DNA from: Flavobacteriaceae bacterium
GTDB lineage: Bacteria; Bacteroidota; Bacteroidia; Flavobacteriales; Flavobacteriaceae
Assembly: GCA_002709185.1 (NCBI GenBank)
Contig: PAQB01000024.1
Location: 1-24,426 of the forward strand
Direction of reading: 5' to 3'
DNA length: 24,426 nt
Part shown: positions 6,253 to 14,410 of the stretch, in pieces
How the letters are laid out: the number at the start of each line of letters is the position of its first letter
How positions within the stretch are numbered: position 1 is the stretch's first letter
The notes under the pieces: generated by a model
Seen by the model: only the letters and a program-made list of their open reading frames with translations
What the model was told of the DNA's origin: nothing
Database searches by the model: none
Position numbers and translations under genes: made by a program

Positions 6253-7328
6253 AATTTAAAAATCTCATAAGATTCATGAACACTTTGAACCACTTTTTCA
6301 GTCCGTTCCGCATGGGTGTCAGAGATAAACAGCTGCCCAAAATTGGCATCATTCACTATTTTGATGATCCGCGCCACGCGATCGGCGTCTAATTTGTCAA
6401 AAATATCGTCTAATAATAAGATGGGCGTATTGCCACTTTGGGATTTAAGCACTTCAAACTGAGCTAATTTTAAAGCAATCAAAAATGATTTCTGTTGGCC
6501 TTGGCTGCCAAATTTCTTAATGGGGTAGTCCCCAATATGAAATTCGATATCGTCTTTGTGTATTCCTACGCTAGTATATTGCAAGGCGCGGTCTTTGTTG
6601 ATGCTTGTTTTTAAAAGATTTTCTAAGGGCTGTTCAGCAAGCTGGCTTTTGTATCGCAAACTGACCGCCTCATTTAGATTGCTGATGCGCTCGTACTGTT
6701 TCATAAATATAGGCGTAAAAATCTTTATAAAGGCCTGTCTTTTTAGATGAATTTCTGCACCTAATTTACAGAGTTGATCATTGTATACTTCAATTGTGTC
6801 AAGATCAAAAGTACGGCTGGAAGCAAAATGTTTTAACAAGGCATTGCGTTGGGCCAAAACGCGGTTGTATTGAATTAACTGTTCCAAATAACTTTTGTCA
6901 CTTTGCGAAATCACCCCGTCCATAAACTTTCGCCTTAAATCACTGCCTTCAGTGATTAAATCGCGGTCTGCTGGTGAAATGATAACCAGCGGTAAAAATC
7001 CAATGTGGTCGCTAAAACGTTCGTAGGCTTTGGCATTGCGTTTGATGACTTTTTTTTGTCCTTTTTTTAATGAAACAACTACTTTCTCATCTTTATTTTG
7101 TTTTAAATATCGGCCATCAACCACAAAAAAGTCAGCGCCATGCTTGATATTTTGTGAGGCAATGGGGTTGAAATAACTTTTGCCAAAAGACAGGTGGTAA
7201 ATGGCGTCTAAAACATTGGTCTTTCCAATGCCGTTGGGTCCGACAAAACAATTCACTTTTTGGTTAAATTCGAAGGATTGTTGTTCGAAATTTTTATAAT
7301 TGATAAGATTTATCGTCTTTAATCGCAT
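6249..7328 (-). CDS. recF: DNA replication and repair protein RecF
   Basis: The ATG at 7328 gives 359 aa and the family start [14 protein letters not shown]. An upstream in-frame TTG (7355) would add nine unlikely residues. Walker A is GPNGIGKT (30-37), the RecF segment [21 protein letters not shown] spans about 117-137, the ABC signature is FGSQGQQKS (273-281), and Walker B is [12 protein letters not shown] (303-314), followed by a D-loop region and FISDTH near the end. RecF binds gapped DNA with RecO and RecR and helps load RecA at stalled forks. It is the first gene of an operon with the lipoprotein and the dciA-like gene. No dnaA or dnaN lies beside it, which fits scattered origin-region genes in this phylum. 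Confidence 0.97.
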   Translation of the reverse strand: MRLKTINLINYKNFEQQSFEFNQKVNCFVGPNGIGKTNVLDAIYHLSFGKSYFNPIASQNIKHGADFFVVDGRYLKQNKDEKVVVSLKKGQKKVIKRNAKAYERFSDHIGFLPLVIISPADRDLITEGSDLRRKFMDGVISQSDKSYLEQLIQYNRVLAQRNALLKHFASSRTFDLDTIEVYNDQLCKLGAEIHLKRQAFIKIFTPIFMKQYERISNLNEAVSLRYKSQLAEQPLENLLKTSINKDRALQYTSVGIHKDDIEFHIGDYPIKKFGSQGQQKSFLIALKLAQFEVLKSQSGNTPILLLDDIFDKLDADRVARIIKIVNDANFGQLFISDTHAERTEKVVQSVHESYEIFKL

Positions 7329-7351
7329 TTGTAAAAGTAAATTATTTTGCA

Positions 7352-7374
7352 CCAAACGCGATAAGCGTTCTTGG
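7352..7374. other. Interrupted inverted repeat in the recF / TPR-gene divergent region
   Basis: CCAA-ACGC (7352-7359), loop GATAA, GCGT (7365-7368), two unpaired bases, then TTGG (7371-7374). It lies 24 nt upstream of the recF ATG and is not followed by a T run on either strand, so it is unlikely to be a terminator. It could be an operator or a 5' leader structure of recF mRNA. Confidence 0.3.
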
Positions 7375-7438
7375 TTAATTGAGTTGCAAATTATTGAAAA
7401 ATAACAAATAAAGTAGTATTTTTTATGGAATAAAATTA

Positions 7439-7446
7439 TATTTTTG
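7439..7446 (+). promoter_or_regulatory. -7 promoter box for TPR gene - ribH (TATTTTTG)
   Basis: TATTTTTG matches TAnnTTTG exactly and lies 21 nt before the ATG at 7468. No clear -33 TTG is present at 17-23 nt spacing. Confidence 0.55.
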
Positions 7447-7467
7447 CCCTTCAGAATTCACAACATT

Positions 7468-8235
7468 ATGGCAACGTATAAAAAACGCGGGGGTAAGCCC
7501 AAAACAAAGGTCGACATGCAACAGTCCATTGAGGATGGATCCACTACGGCTGAGGTTTTTAACACTTTAGACGAAGGGGTTTCAAAAACGGAACAATGGG
7601 TCATTGCCAAACAGAAATATATTTTCATCATCGTTGGATTGGCTGCCGTTTTGATTTTAGGCTTTTTGGGCTATGATAAATACATCCAAGAACCCAACGA
7701 GCGCACTGCCATGAATGATATGTATACAGCTCAAACCTATTTTGATGATGCCGTCTCTGCAACAGATAAAGATTCACTGTTTACACTGTCTCTAAATGGC
7801 GACGGTGCTAAATATGGCATGCTGGACATTGCCGAAACCTATGCTGGCACCAAAGCTGGAAATTTAGCCAATTACTATGCCGGGATGGCCTACATGAATA
7901 TGAAAGACTATGCCAGTGCTATTGAATACTTAAATGCTTTTGATTCCACAGACGACGTCCTGGGCCCCATAGCCAAAGGCGGTATTGGAGATGCTTTTGT
8001 TCAATTAGAACAATTGGAAGATGCTTATGATTACTATGTGCAAGCGTATCAACTTAAAACCAATAATTATACCACTCCAATCTATCTTTATAAAGCTGGT
8101 GTAATTGGTCTTAAAGTTGGTAAAGCTAAAAAAGCACTGGATTATTTTGAATCTATAAAAACGGACTTCCCCGACAGTCCTGAAGCTAAAAATATTGATG
8201 TTTTTATTGGAAAAGCACAAGCTGCGATCAATTAA
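7468..8235 (+). CDS. Membrane-anchored tetratricopeptide repeat protein (YfgM-like layout)
   Basis: The ATG at 7468 gives 255 aa starting MATYKKRGG. An in-frame TTG at 7444 overlaps the -7 box and is rejected. A basic cytoplasmic N-terminus of about 50 residues is followed by one transmembrane helix (about 51-69, FIIVGLAAVLILGFLGY), then a periplasmic region of TPR-like helix pairs, for example NLANYYAGMAYMNMKDYASAIEYLNAF, then AKGGIGDAFVQLEQLEDAYDYYVQAYQ and ALDYFESIKTDFPDSPEA. The layout resembles YfgM, an accessory protein of the Sec translocon, but homology at that level cannot be confirmed here. It sits 5 nt upstream of ribH, so the two are probably cotranscribed. Confidence 0.88.
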   Translation: MATYKKRGGKPKTKVDMQQSIEDGSTTAEVFNTLDEGVSKTEQWVIAKQKYIFIIVGLAAVLILGFLGYDKYIQEPNERTAMNDMYTAQTYFDDAVSATDKDSLFTLSLNGDGAKYGMLDIAETYAGTKAGNLANYYAGMAYMNMKDYASAIEYLNAFDSTDDVLGPIAKGGIGDAFVQLEQLEDAYDYYVQAYQLKTNNYTTPIYLYKAGVIGLKVGKAKKALDYFESIKTDFPDSPEAKNIDVFIGKAQAAIN

Positions 8236-8240
8236 ACCGC

Positions 8241-8726
8241 ATGGCAACGGCTAACAAAAATCTATCTAATTACGACAAATCAGCACTTCCCAATGCCAAA
8301 GATTTTAAAATTGGTATTGTGGTTTCACAATGGAATGCGAAGGTTACCAATGGTCTCTTGAAAGGAGCTTTAGAAACGCTCGAGGACTGTGGCGTACTGC
8401 AAGACAATATTTCAATCAAATACGTTCCCGGCAGTTTTGAATTGATTTATGGTGCCAAAGTTGTACAAGCCTCTGATGTGGACGTTGTTATTGCCATTGG
8501 CTGTGTCATTCAAGGGGAAACAAAGCATTTTGATTACGTTTGTCAAGGGGTTACTCAAGGCATTAAAGATCTCAATGTCTTAAATGATCTCCCTGTAATA
8601 TTTTGTTTGTTAACCGATAATAACATACAACAATCTTTAGATCGCAGTGGTGGTAAACTCGGAAATAAAGGGGTAGAGGCGGCCATTACTGCGCTTAAAA
8701 TGGCGGCATTAAACAAGGGCCAATAA
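8241..8726 (+). CDS. ribH: 6,7-dimethyl-8-ribityllumazine synthase
   Basis: The protein is 161 aa, normal for the family. It shows IGIVVSQWNAKVTNGLLKGA, with the substrate-binding Trp31 and Asn32, then VPGSFELIYGAK (about 62-73) and GCVIQGETKHFDYVC with the conserved His96. A later segment, LDRSGGKLGNKGVEAA, carries the Arg, Lys and Gly positions near the end of the active site. The enzyme condenses the ribityl aminouracil with 3,4-dihydroxybutanone phosphate in the penultimate step of riboflavin synthesis and usually forms a 60-mer or pentamer. It begins 5 nt after the TPR gene and is followed by two small membrane-protein genes and mutL. No FMN riboswitch is seen upstream. Confidence 0.97.
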   Translation: MATANKNLSNYDKSALPNAKDFKIGIVVSQWNAKVTNGLLKGALETLEDCGVLQDNISIKYVPGSFELIYGAKVVQASDVDVVIAIGCVIQGETKHFDYVCQGVTQGIKDLNVLNDLPVIFCLLTDNNIQQSLDRSGGKLGNKGVEAAITALKMAALNKGQ

Positions 8727-8803
8727 ACCCTGCTTACAATTTTATGATTGCTGGTTTTATTTCTGGTTAAATTTTAAGTATTTTTATTGCATTGTAAAGC
8801 AGT

Positions 8804-8941
8804 ATGGGATTTCAATCGAAATTAAAAACCAATTCAAAATCTCCTTTTAAATTTAAAAGGCAACGGCGTTCCTCATTTGTTTCTTTGCCATTATTGTTTG
8901 TTTTGCTTCTATTAATTTTGATTGGCATTTATGTATTGTAA
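8804..8941 (+). CDS. Small basic single-pass membrane protein, 45 aa
   Basis: An ATG at 8804 opens a 45-codon frame ending at TAA 8939-8941. Residues 1-24 are strongly basic (MGFQSKLKTN, then SKSPFKFKRQRRSS, with eight Lys or Arg). Residues 25-45 form one hydrophobic helix (FVSLPLLFVLLLLILIGIYVL) ending exactly at the stop. The positive-inside rule puts the N-terminus in the cytoplasm. It lies between ribH (77 nt upstream) and a 90-aa protein of similar design (20 nt downstream). The shared MG start and basic-then-TM layout suggest a related pair. The charge and hydrophobicity pattern support a real gene, but the length is too short to be certain. Function is unknown. Confidence 0.6.
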   Translation: MGFQSKLKTNSKSPFKFKRQRRSSFVSLPLLFVLLLLILIGIYVL

Positions 8942-8961
8942 CTTAAATTTGATTAAATAAG

Positions 8962-9234
8962 ATGGGCTTATTTAAACTTAGAAAAAATAAAAGATTTAAT
9001 TACGAACCCCGTTATTACAAGGGGAGTGGTAGCCCGTTTGAAATTAAGCATAAGTTTGAGGATCAGCGTGTTACAGTTGAAAAGGTGAATTTAAAACGGA
9101 CTTTAACCAATGCTATAAATGACTTTAAAAACCGGGATCAGAAATCCACTAAAACCATTGCAATGATTGTTTTAATTTTGGTCTTTATTTTTTTGTTTAT
9201 CATTGATTTTGACCTAACTATTTTTTTTAATTAA
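8962..9234 (+). CDS. Small conserved membrane protein upstream of mutL (sometimes mislabelled riboflavin synthase beta subunit)
   Basis: The 90-aa protein starts MGLFKLRKNKRFNYEPRYYKG, has a charged middle (FEIKHKFEDQRVTVEKVNLKR), and ends with one transmembrane helix (about residues 65-83) and a short tail. I recall similar small proteins between ribH and mutL in many Flavobacteriia, some annotated as riboflavin synthase beta subunit, apparently because of the neighbouring gene. Nothing in the sequence supports that activity. Its TAA stop shares one base with the mutL ATG (TAATG), implying coupled translation. It resembles the 45-aa protein just upstream in layout, with a basic N-terminus and a C-terminal helix. 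Role unknown. Confidence 0.85.
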   Translation: MGLFKLRKNKRFNYEPRYYKGSGSPFEIKHKFEDQRVTVEKVNLKRTLTNAINDFKNRDQKSTKTIAMIVLILVFIFLFIIDFDLTIFFN

Positions 9235-11063
9235 TGGCGAATATCATTCAACTTCTTCCAGATCATGTGGCCAATCAAATTGCAGCCGGCGAGGTCGTTC
9301 AACGACCTGCTTCTGTGGTGAAAGAATTACTGGAAAATGCCATTGATGCTGGTGCCTCTCAAATTAAACTCATTATAAGAAACTCTGGTAAAACCCTGAT
9401 TCAAGTTATTGACAATGGTAAGGGAATGGGTGCCTCGGATGCCCGACTCTGTTTTGAACGTCATGCCACTTCTAAAATAACCACTGCAGAAGATTTATTT
9501 TGTTTAAATACCAAGGGGTTTCGCGGTGAGGCTTTGGCCAGTATTGCGGCCATCGCCCATGTCGAATTAAAAACCAAACTACGGAGCGAATCTTTGGGCA
9601 CTGCGGTTAAAATTGAAGGCAGTAAGCTAAAGTCTGAGGACGTGGTTTCTACCTCTGAAGGGACTTCAGTAGCGGTTAAAAATCTATTTTTTAACATTCC
9701 CGCAAGGCGAAATTTTCTAAAGTCCGATCCTGTGGAGTTGAGGCATATTATGGATGAATTTCACAGGGTAGCCATGGCCCATCCACAAATCAATTTTTCC
9801 ATGCATCACAACGACAATGATCTTTTTGATTTGAGATCAGAACCGTTTCGACAACGCATCATTCATATTTTTGGTGCTAAAATGAATGAAAAATTGGTGC
9901 CAGTGCAAGAGGACACCGAATTGCTGAAGATTTCTGGTTTTGTTGGAAAACCCGAATTTGCTAAAAAATCAAGAGGCGAACAGTTCTTCTTTGTCAACCA
10001 TCGTTTTATTAAAAGTTCGTATTTAAACCACGCCATTTCATCTGCTTTTGAAGGCTTGTTACTCCCCAATAAATACCCGAGTTATTTTCTTAATCTTGAA
10101 GTAGATCCCAAAAGTATTGACATTAACATTCATCCTACCAAAACAGAAATTAAATTTGACGATGAACCCACTTTGTACGCCTTGTTGAGAGCCGCTGTAA
10201 AACACAGTCTAGGGCAGTTTAGTATTGCACCCGCTTTGGATTTTGAACGAGATCGATCTATGGATACGCCTTATGGCCATGACATGAACAAAGTGTCTTC
10301 ACCAAAAGTAGAAGTAGATCCTTCTTTCAACCCTTTTAGAACTCAATCAAAAGCAGCTGCTAAAAGCAATGTTTCTGATTGGGAAGGACTTTATGTGGGC
10401 CTTGAATCAAAATCTAACTCTGATTTCAATCCCATCAGTGAAGCTCAGTTCGAATCTGATGCGCTACAATCCAGTATTTTTGAAAAAGCGTCTATTAAAA
10501 GTTCCCAAAGTACCTTTCAACTTCAAAATAAATACATTGTAGGGACCATTAAATCGGGACTTGTTGTTATTGATCAAAACCGAGCGCACGAACGCATTTT
10601 ATACGAAGATTATCTGCAACAGATTACCTTAAAAGAACCGGTGAGTCAACAATTGTTGTTTCCTTTGCGATTGGAGTTTTCAACCCAGGAATTGGCGGTT
10701 GTAAAGAACATAGAGCCGCAACTTGTTCAAGCTGGATTCAAGTTTTCAGCTTTTGATACGGAGGCCCTGGAACTTACGGCATTGCCTGTGGGCGTTCAGG
10801 ACACATTTGTTTCAAAGATTTTTGACCAATTGATTAGCGATGTTCAGAACGAAGTTCCAGATTTTAATTTTAGTCAAAGTGACTTATTGGCGAAATCTAT
10901 CGCCAAAAGTCTCGCTACTAAAAATGGCAAAAAATTAAGTATACAAGAACAAGAATTTATCATTAATGCGCTTTTTGCTTGTAAAGAGCCCACAGTCACC
11001 CCTTACAATAAAACCATTTTTATTACTCTTGATGGTTCATATTTAGACTCCAAATTTAGTTGA
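9234..11063 (+). CDS. mutL: DNA mismatch repair protein MutL
   Basis: The protein is 609 aa. The N-terminal GHKL ATPase has IAAGEVVQRPASVVKELLENAIDAG (Glu31 and Asn35 regions), DNGKGM (60-65), RHATSKI (76-82) and KGFRGEALASI (94-104). A second domain covers about 210-330, and a low-complexity linker runs to about 420. The C-terminal dimerisation domain starts with QLQNKYIVGTIKSGLVVIDQ. The segment matching the metal-binding DQHAxxE endonuclease motif reads DQNRAHERILYE, with Asn449 where His is expected. The C-terminal cysteine motif is also atypical (ACKEPTVTPYNK). MutL couples MutS mismatch recognition to strand removal. Whether this one nicks DNA itself is open. The start overlaps the preceding small gene by one base. 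Confidence 0.97.
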   Translation: MANIIQLLPDHVANQIAAGEVVQRPASVVKELLENAIDAGASQIKLIIRNSGKTLIQVIDNGKGMGASDARLCFERHATSKITTAEDLFCLNTKGFRGEALASIAAIAHVELKTKLRSESLGTAVKIEGSKLKSEDVVSTSEGTSVAVKNLFFNIPARRNFLKSDPVELRHIMDEFHRVAMAHPQINFSMHHNDNDLFDLRSEPFRQRIIHIFGAKMNEKLVPVQEDTELLKISGFVGKPEFAKKSRGEQFFFVNHRFIKSSYLNHAISSAFEGLLLPNKYPSYFLNLEVDPKSIDINIHPTKTEIKFDDEPTLYALLRAAVKHSLGQFSIAPALDFERDRSMDTPYGHDMNKVSSPKVEVDPSFNPFRTQSKAAAKSNVSDWEGLYVGLESKSNSDFNPISEAQFESDALQSSIFEKASIKSSQSTFQLQNKYIVGTIKSGLVVIDQNRAHERILYEDYLQQITLKEPVSQQLLFPLRLEFSTQELAVVKNIEPQLVQAGFKFSAFDTEALELTALPVGVQDTFVSKIFDQLISDVQNEVPDFNFSQSDLLAKSIAKSLATKNGKKLSIQEQEFIINALFACKEPTVTPYNKTIFITLDGSYLDSKFS

Positions 11064-11064
11064 T

Positions 11065-11886
11065 ATGATGCGAATAACTCCTGCTGTTAAACACCTTCTA
11101 ATCCTCAATATTATCATTTTTATTGGTACCGCTTTTTTGGGAAATAAGTATTTTTTCGACGGAATTTTAGGGCTTTATTATCCCTTGAGTGGTGCTTTTC
11201 AGTTTTGGCAAATTGGTACCCATATGTTTATGCATGGGAATTTAACACACCTTCTTTTCAATATGTTTGCTTTGTGGATGTTTGGGACTGCGGTTGAATT
11301 ACAGTTTGGACTTCGTAAATTTTTAATTTTTTATTTAAGTTGCGGGATAGGTGCAGTTGCCCTGACCTTTTTGGTATACTTTATTCAGATTTACCCATTG
11401 ATTGGTACCTTAGAAGCCAACGGCTTTTCTTACGATTTGATTCAAGAGCTTACAGCACTGAATATTTTAGAAGGAAATATGTTTAAAGGCGAACTTTTGG
11501 CAAATAAAATGCAGGTGGTATTGGAGTCTAATGGGATGTCTTTAAGTCAAGTCGATAACACATCTTTTAGAGCTCTTTTTGATCTTAATGTCAAAAGCAA
11601 TGGCGTTATGGTAGGGGCTTCAGGTGCTATTATGGGTATTTTAGTCGCTTTTGGCATGTTGAATCCCAACGCCGAATTGATGCTCATTTTCTTGCCAATT
11701 CCAATTAAAGCCAAATACTTTATCCCTGGAATCATTGTATTAGATCTGATCTCTGCAACAACCGGTGTATCTTTCTTTAGTCCAAGTAATACGGCTTATA
11801 TTGCCCACATTGGAGGGGCTGTGACAGGTTTTTTAATCATGTACTTTTGGAAAAAAAATCAATTTAATAAATACCGCTGGAATTAA
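11065..11886 (+). CDS. Rhomboid family intramembrane serine protease (first of a tandem pair)
   Basis: The protein is 273 aa with about six transmembrane helices. The rhomboid motifs are complete: HMFMHGNLTHLLFNM (His53, His57, His62, Asn66), GASGA with catalytic Ser186, and YIAHIGG with catalytic His248. An insertion of about 70 residues (roughly 112-180, including LEANGFSYDLIQELTALNIL and KMQVVLESNGM) lies between the third helix and the catalytic serine helix and is likely periplasmic. Rhomboids cleave transmembrane segments of substrate proteins. It starts one nt after the mutL stop and ends directly before the second rhomboid gene. The substrate is unknown. Confidence 0.94.
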   Translation: MMRITPAVKHLLILNIIIFIGTAFLGNKYFFDGILGLYYPLSGAFQFWQIGTHMFMHGNLTHLLFNMFALWMFGTAVELQFGLRKFLIFYLSCGIGAVALTFLVYFIQIYPLIGTLEANGFSYDLIQELTALNILEGNMFKGELLANKMQVVLESNGMSLSQVDNTSFRALFDLNVKSNGVMVGASGAIMGILVAFGMLNPNAELMLIFLPIPIKAKYFIPGIIVLDLISATTGVSFFSPSNTAYIAHIGGAVTGFLIMYFWKKNQFNKYRWN

Positions 11887-12750
11887 ATGACAACGCTTTA
11901 CCAAGATCTCAAAGATAAATTAGCAAGACTTCACGTTCTTGAACAAATGATTGTGGTCAACACACTAGTATTCCTTTTTACGGGATTTTTAAGTTTGGTC
12001 TTGAGCAATGGCCGCTTCTATGTTTTAAATTTTTTGTCCCTTTCAAATGATATTTGGGAGGTATTTTTAAATCCATGGACAATTATAACTTATGGCTTCT
12101 TGCACTACAGCCTTAATCATTTATTTTTTAATATGCTGGTCTTGTATTTCTTGGCCAGAACTTTCGCAAACCTATTCCGTCCTAGAATGGCCCTTAAGAT
12201 TTATGTATTGGGAATTATTTCTGGTGCTGTTTTCTTTTCACTGGCTACAAGTTTATCTCCAGGCATTTTAAACATTAATGGTCCCTTAGTTGGGGCTTCA
12301 GCAGGGGTGCGTGCTTGTATTATTTTTTTATGTGTTTATATGCCGGATAAATTGGTAGGCTTTTTCACCCTCCGCTTTAAACTTAAGTATTTGGGCATTG
12401 CTATGGTTGTTTTGGATTTACCAGGCTTACTTTCTGCTAATTCTGGTGGCACAGTCGCCCATATTGGAGGCTATGTTCTAGGTTTTTATTTTGCTTATCA
12501 ATTGCAAAAAGGACGTGAAATTGGCCTATTTCTAGATAATATCTTGGATTATTTATCTAATAAAAAACGCCCATTGAAAACCGCCTACAGAAAAAAAACT
12601 AAAAAAGACAGACCAAAACCAAAGAGAGACCAGAATGCTTTTACCCACCAAAAACAAATAGATTTAATTTTAGATAAGATTGGTAAGAGTGGTTACGAAA
12701 GTTTGACTCAAGAAGAGAAAGACTTTCTTTTTAGGGCTGGGAAAAAATAA
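11887..12750 (+). CDS. Rhomboid family intramembrane serine protease with C-terminal basic extension
   Basis: The protein is 287 aa. Active-site motifs are HYSLNHLFFNM (His73, His78, Asn82), GASAG with Ser138, and VAHIGGYVLGF with His192, in a six-helix membrane core ending near residue 206. The cytoplasmic tail has a very basic stretch (KKTKKDRPKPKRD, about 236-248) and then a short helical domain, QKQIDLILDKIGKSGYESLTQEEKDFL, of the type found at the end of many Bacteroidota rhomboids (DUF6576-like). It is not a simple copy of the previous gene: it lacks the long periplasmic insertion and has the tail instead. The ATG abuts the previous stop codon with no gap. Confidence 0.93.
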   Translation: MTTLYQDLKDKLARLHVLEQMIVVNTLVFLFTGFLSLVLSNGRFYVLNFLSLSNDIWEVFLNPWTIITYGFLHYSLNHLFFNMLVLYFLARTFANLFRPRMALKIYVLGIISGAVFFSLATSLSPGILNINGPLVGASAGVRACIIFLCVYMPDKLVGFFTLRFKLKYLGIAMVVLDLPGLLSANSGGTVAHIGGYVLGFYFAYQLQKGREIGLFLDNILDYLSNKKRPLKTAYRKKTKKDRPKPKRDQNAFTHQKQIDLILDKIGKSGYESLTQEEKDFLFRAGKK

Positions 12751-12754
12751 ATCC

Positions 12755-13765
12755 TTGAAACGTTTAAACTTTTTTGATAAACTTGTCTTTCTGCTTAATT
12801 CATTAGCAGCAACCCTACTTTTACTGTCTTATATTTTACCATTTCTACCCCCAAAGTCTTTTTCTGTCTTGGCAGTATTGAGTCTAGCGGTCCCTTTTCT
12901 ACTATTGTTAAATTTGATATTTTTAATCTATTGGCTGGCGCAATTAAAGCGACAATTCATTTTATCTTTGTTTGTAATGGCTCTGGGTTATACGCATATA
13001 AAATCTTCTTTTAATTTCAATTCAAACGATAATTCTCAGGAAAAGGGCATCGAAATAATGAGTTACAATGTCCATTTATTAAACTTGTATAAATGGATCG
13101 ATGTGGACGACATTCCAGAAAAAATTCATGATTTTATCACAAATCAGAGTCCTGCAATCGTGTGTATTCAAGAATATGAAAGCGGCATTGCGACAGATTT
13201 AAACTATCCGCATGTTTTTAGACCTCAATCCAACTCAAAATCGGAGCTTGTCATTTTTTCAAAGTATAAATTTGTGAATTCAGGGGTTATCAATTTTCCA
13301 AGTTCAGCCAATCGTGCTGTTTTTATAGACGTCAAAATAAAATTGGATACCCTTCGTATCTACAACTTACACTTACAGTCAACAGGGATTAATACAGATG
13401 TTAGAGCGCTGGACTCCCAACAATCTGACCGTATGTTCAATCAATTGAGTTCTACTTTTACAGCCCAACAAGTACAAGCAGAGCTTCTGGCCAAACACAT
13501 GCGCAAAACGCCTCATAAAATCGTTTTATGCGGTGATTTCAATAATACCGCCCACTCCTATGTTTACAGGCTTTTAAAATCAAATTTACAAGATGCTTTT
13601 GAAGTTGCGGGTAATGGGTTTGGTGGCACTTACAATTTTGACTACTTTCCTTTGCGTATAGATTTTATTTTAGCAGATCCCAGTATTGAGGTTTTAAACT
13701 TCAAAAATTACGCTGTTGAATTTTCCGATCATTACCCAATATGTGCCACTTTAAAAATTAAGTAA
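12755..13765 (+). CDS. Membrane-anchored endonuclease/exonuclease/phosphatase family protein
   Basis: The protein is 336 aa with a TTG start, chosen because the N-terminus MKRLNFFDKLVFLLNS fits the family and the next in-frame ATG (residue 75) would remove the membrane part. Three transmembrane helices (about 12-30, 38-60, 68-82) precede an EEP domain from about residue 98. Catalytic motifs are MSYNVH (Asn105), CIQEYESG (Glu140), IYNLHLQS, CGDFNN (Asp261, Asn263), IDFILAD (Asp303) and SDHYPI (His326). The catalytic domain probably faces the periplasm or cytoplasm next to the membrane. The substrate (DNA, phosphoinositide-like lipid or sugar phosphate) cannot be told. It lies 4 nt after the second rhomboid and ends the operon that includes mutL. 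Confidence 0.92.
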   Translation: MKRLNFFDKLVFLLNSLAATLLLLSYILPFLPPKSFSVLAVLSLAVPFLLLLNLIFLIYWLAQLKRQFILSLFVMALGYTHIKSSFNFNSNDNSQEKGIEIMSYNVHLLNLYKWIDVDDIPEKIHDFITNQSPAIVCIQEYESGIATDLNYPHVFRPQSNSKSELVIFSKYKFVNSGVINFPSSANRAVFIDVKIKLDTLRIYNLHLQSTGINTDVRALDSQQSDRMFNQLSSTFTAQQVQAELLAKHMRKTPHKIVLCGDFNNTAHSYVYRLLKSNLQDAFEVAGNGFGGTYNFDYFPLRIDFILADPSIEVLNFKNYAVEFSDHYPICATLKIK

Positions 13766-13777
13766 GCCTTGATGCTT

Positions 13778-14401
13778 TTAAGTATTGATTTGGATTGGTG
13801 GATGGGTTTTTAAATAGTTCAGCGTTTCAGGACCCATATTAAAAAGTAGATCTAATATACTGAGGTTCGAAATGTACCCATGTTTTACTTGAAAGACTTG
13901 TATGTAGGGTTTGGTTTGAATGGTTACTGTTTTCCGCGCATTGACCAAAAAGCGAAAGTCATTTTCAGTTGATTCTTTCTTAAATACTTTAGAAGTCGCA
14001 GGATTGAAATCAAACTCAAGACAGAGGTTAATGGCCTCAATACATTCCAAAACAAAGGGCAGCAATAAGTCGTCCTCTTTTTGAAATAAAGGTCTTAACT
14101 CATCTTCATAAAATTCAAAAAATGGAGCGGTTTTATAGGCACTTTCAATAGATTTCCATTGTACATTTTTCCATGGTGTTGCGTTGTCTATTAAAATGTC
14201 CTGTGTTTTTTGGCGCTTGTTTTGGGTGTAATGAACGGGGATATGCAGTCCCATTTTCCCATTGGCACCGTAAAGATAGCAACGGTTTCTATAAGTCTGT
14301 TTCTGATAATTATCATTGACCTCAAAGCAAAGGTCTTTGTGCTGAGTTATAATAATATAACTAGCAATATTTGGAAAATAGGAGGGGTACAGCAGACACA
14401 T
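13778..14401 (-). CDS. WbqC family protein
   Basis: The 207-aa protein begins MCLLYPSYFPNIASYIII, matching the WbqC start (YxPNIxxY), followed by FEVNDNYQKQTYRNRCYLYGANGKMGLHIPV and WKNVQWKSIESAYKTAPFFEFYEDEL, which are core WbqC segments. In other bacteria WbqC-like proteins are linked to O-antigen or glycan synthesis, but their reaction is not established. It lies 9 nt after lepB and is the last gene of the minus-strand run parA - parB - DUF5683 - dapB - lepB - wbqC. It converges with the EEP gene, whose stop is only 12 nt away, with no hairpin between them. Confidence 0.9.
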   Translation of the reverse strand: MCLLYPSYFPNIASYIIITQHKDLCFEVNDNYQKQTYRNRCYLYGANGKMGLHIPVHYTQNKRQKTQDILIDNATPWKNVQWKSIESAYKTAPFFEFYEDELRPLFQKEDDLLLPFVLECIEAINLCLEFDFNPATSKVFKKESTENDFRFLVNARKTVTIQTKPYIQVFQVKHGYISNLSILDLLFNMGPETLNYLKTHPPIQINT

Positions 14402-14410
14402 TCCTAAAAA

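Noticed and set aside
8962..9234. Riboflavin synthase beta subunit annotation for the 90-aa protein
   Set aside because: The real lumazine synthase is at 8241-8726. This protein is a basic single-TM protein with no enzyme motif.
13766..13777. Terminator between the convergent EEP and wbqC genes
   Set aside because: Only 12 nt lie between the stops and no inverted repeat with a T run is visible there.
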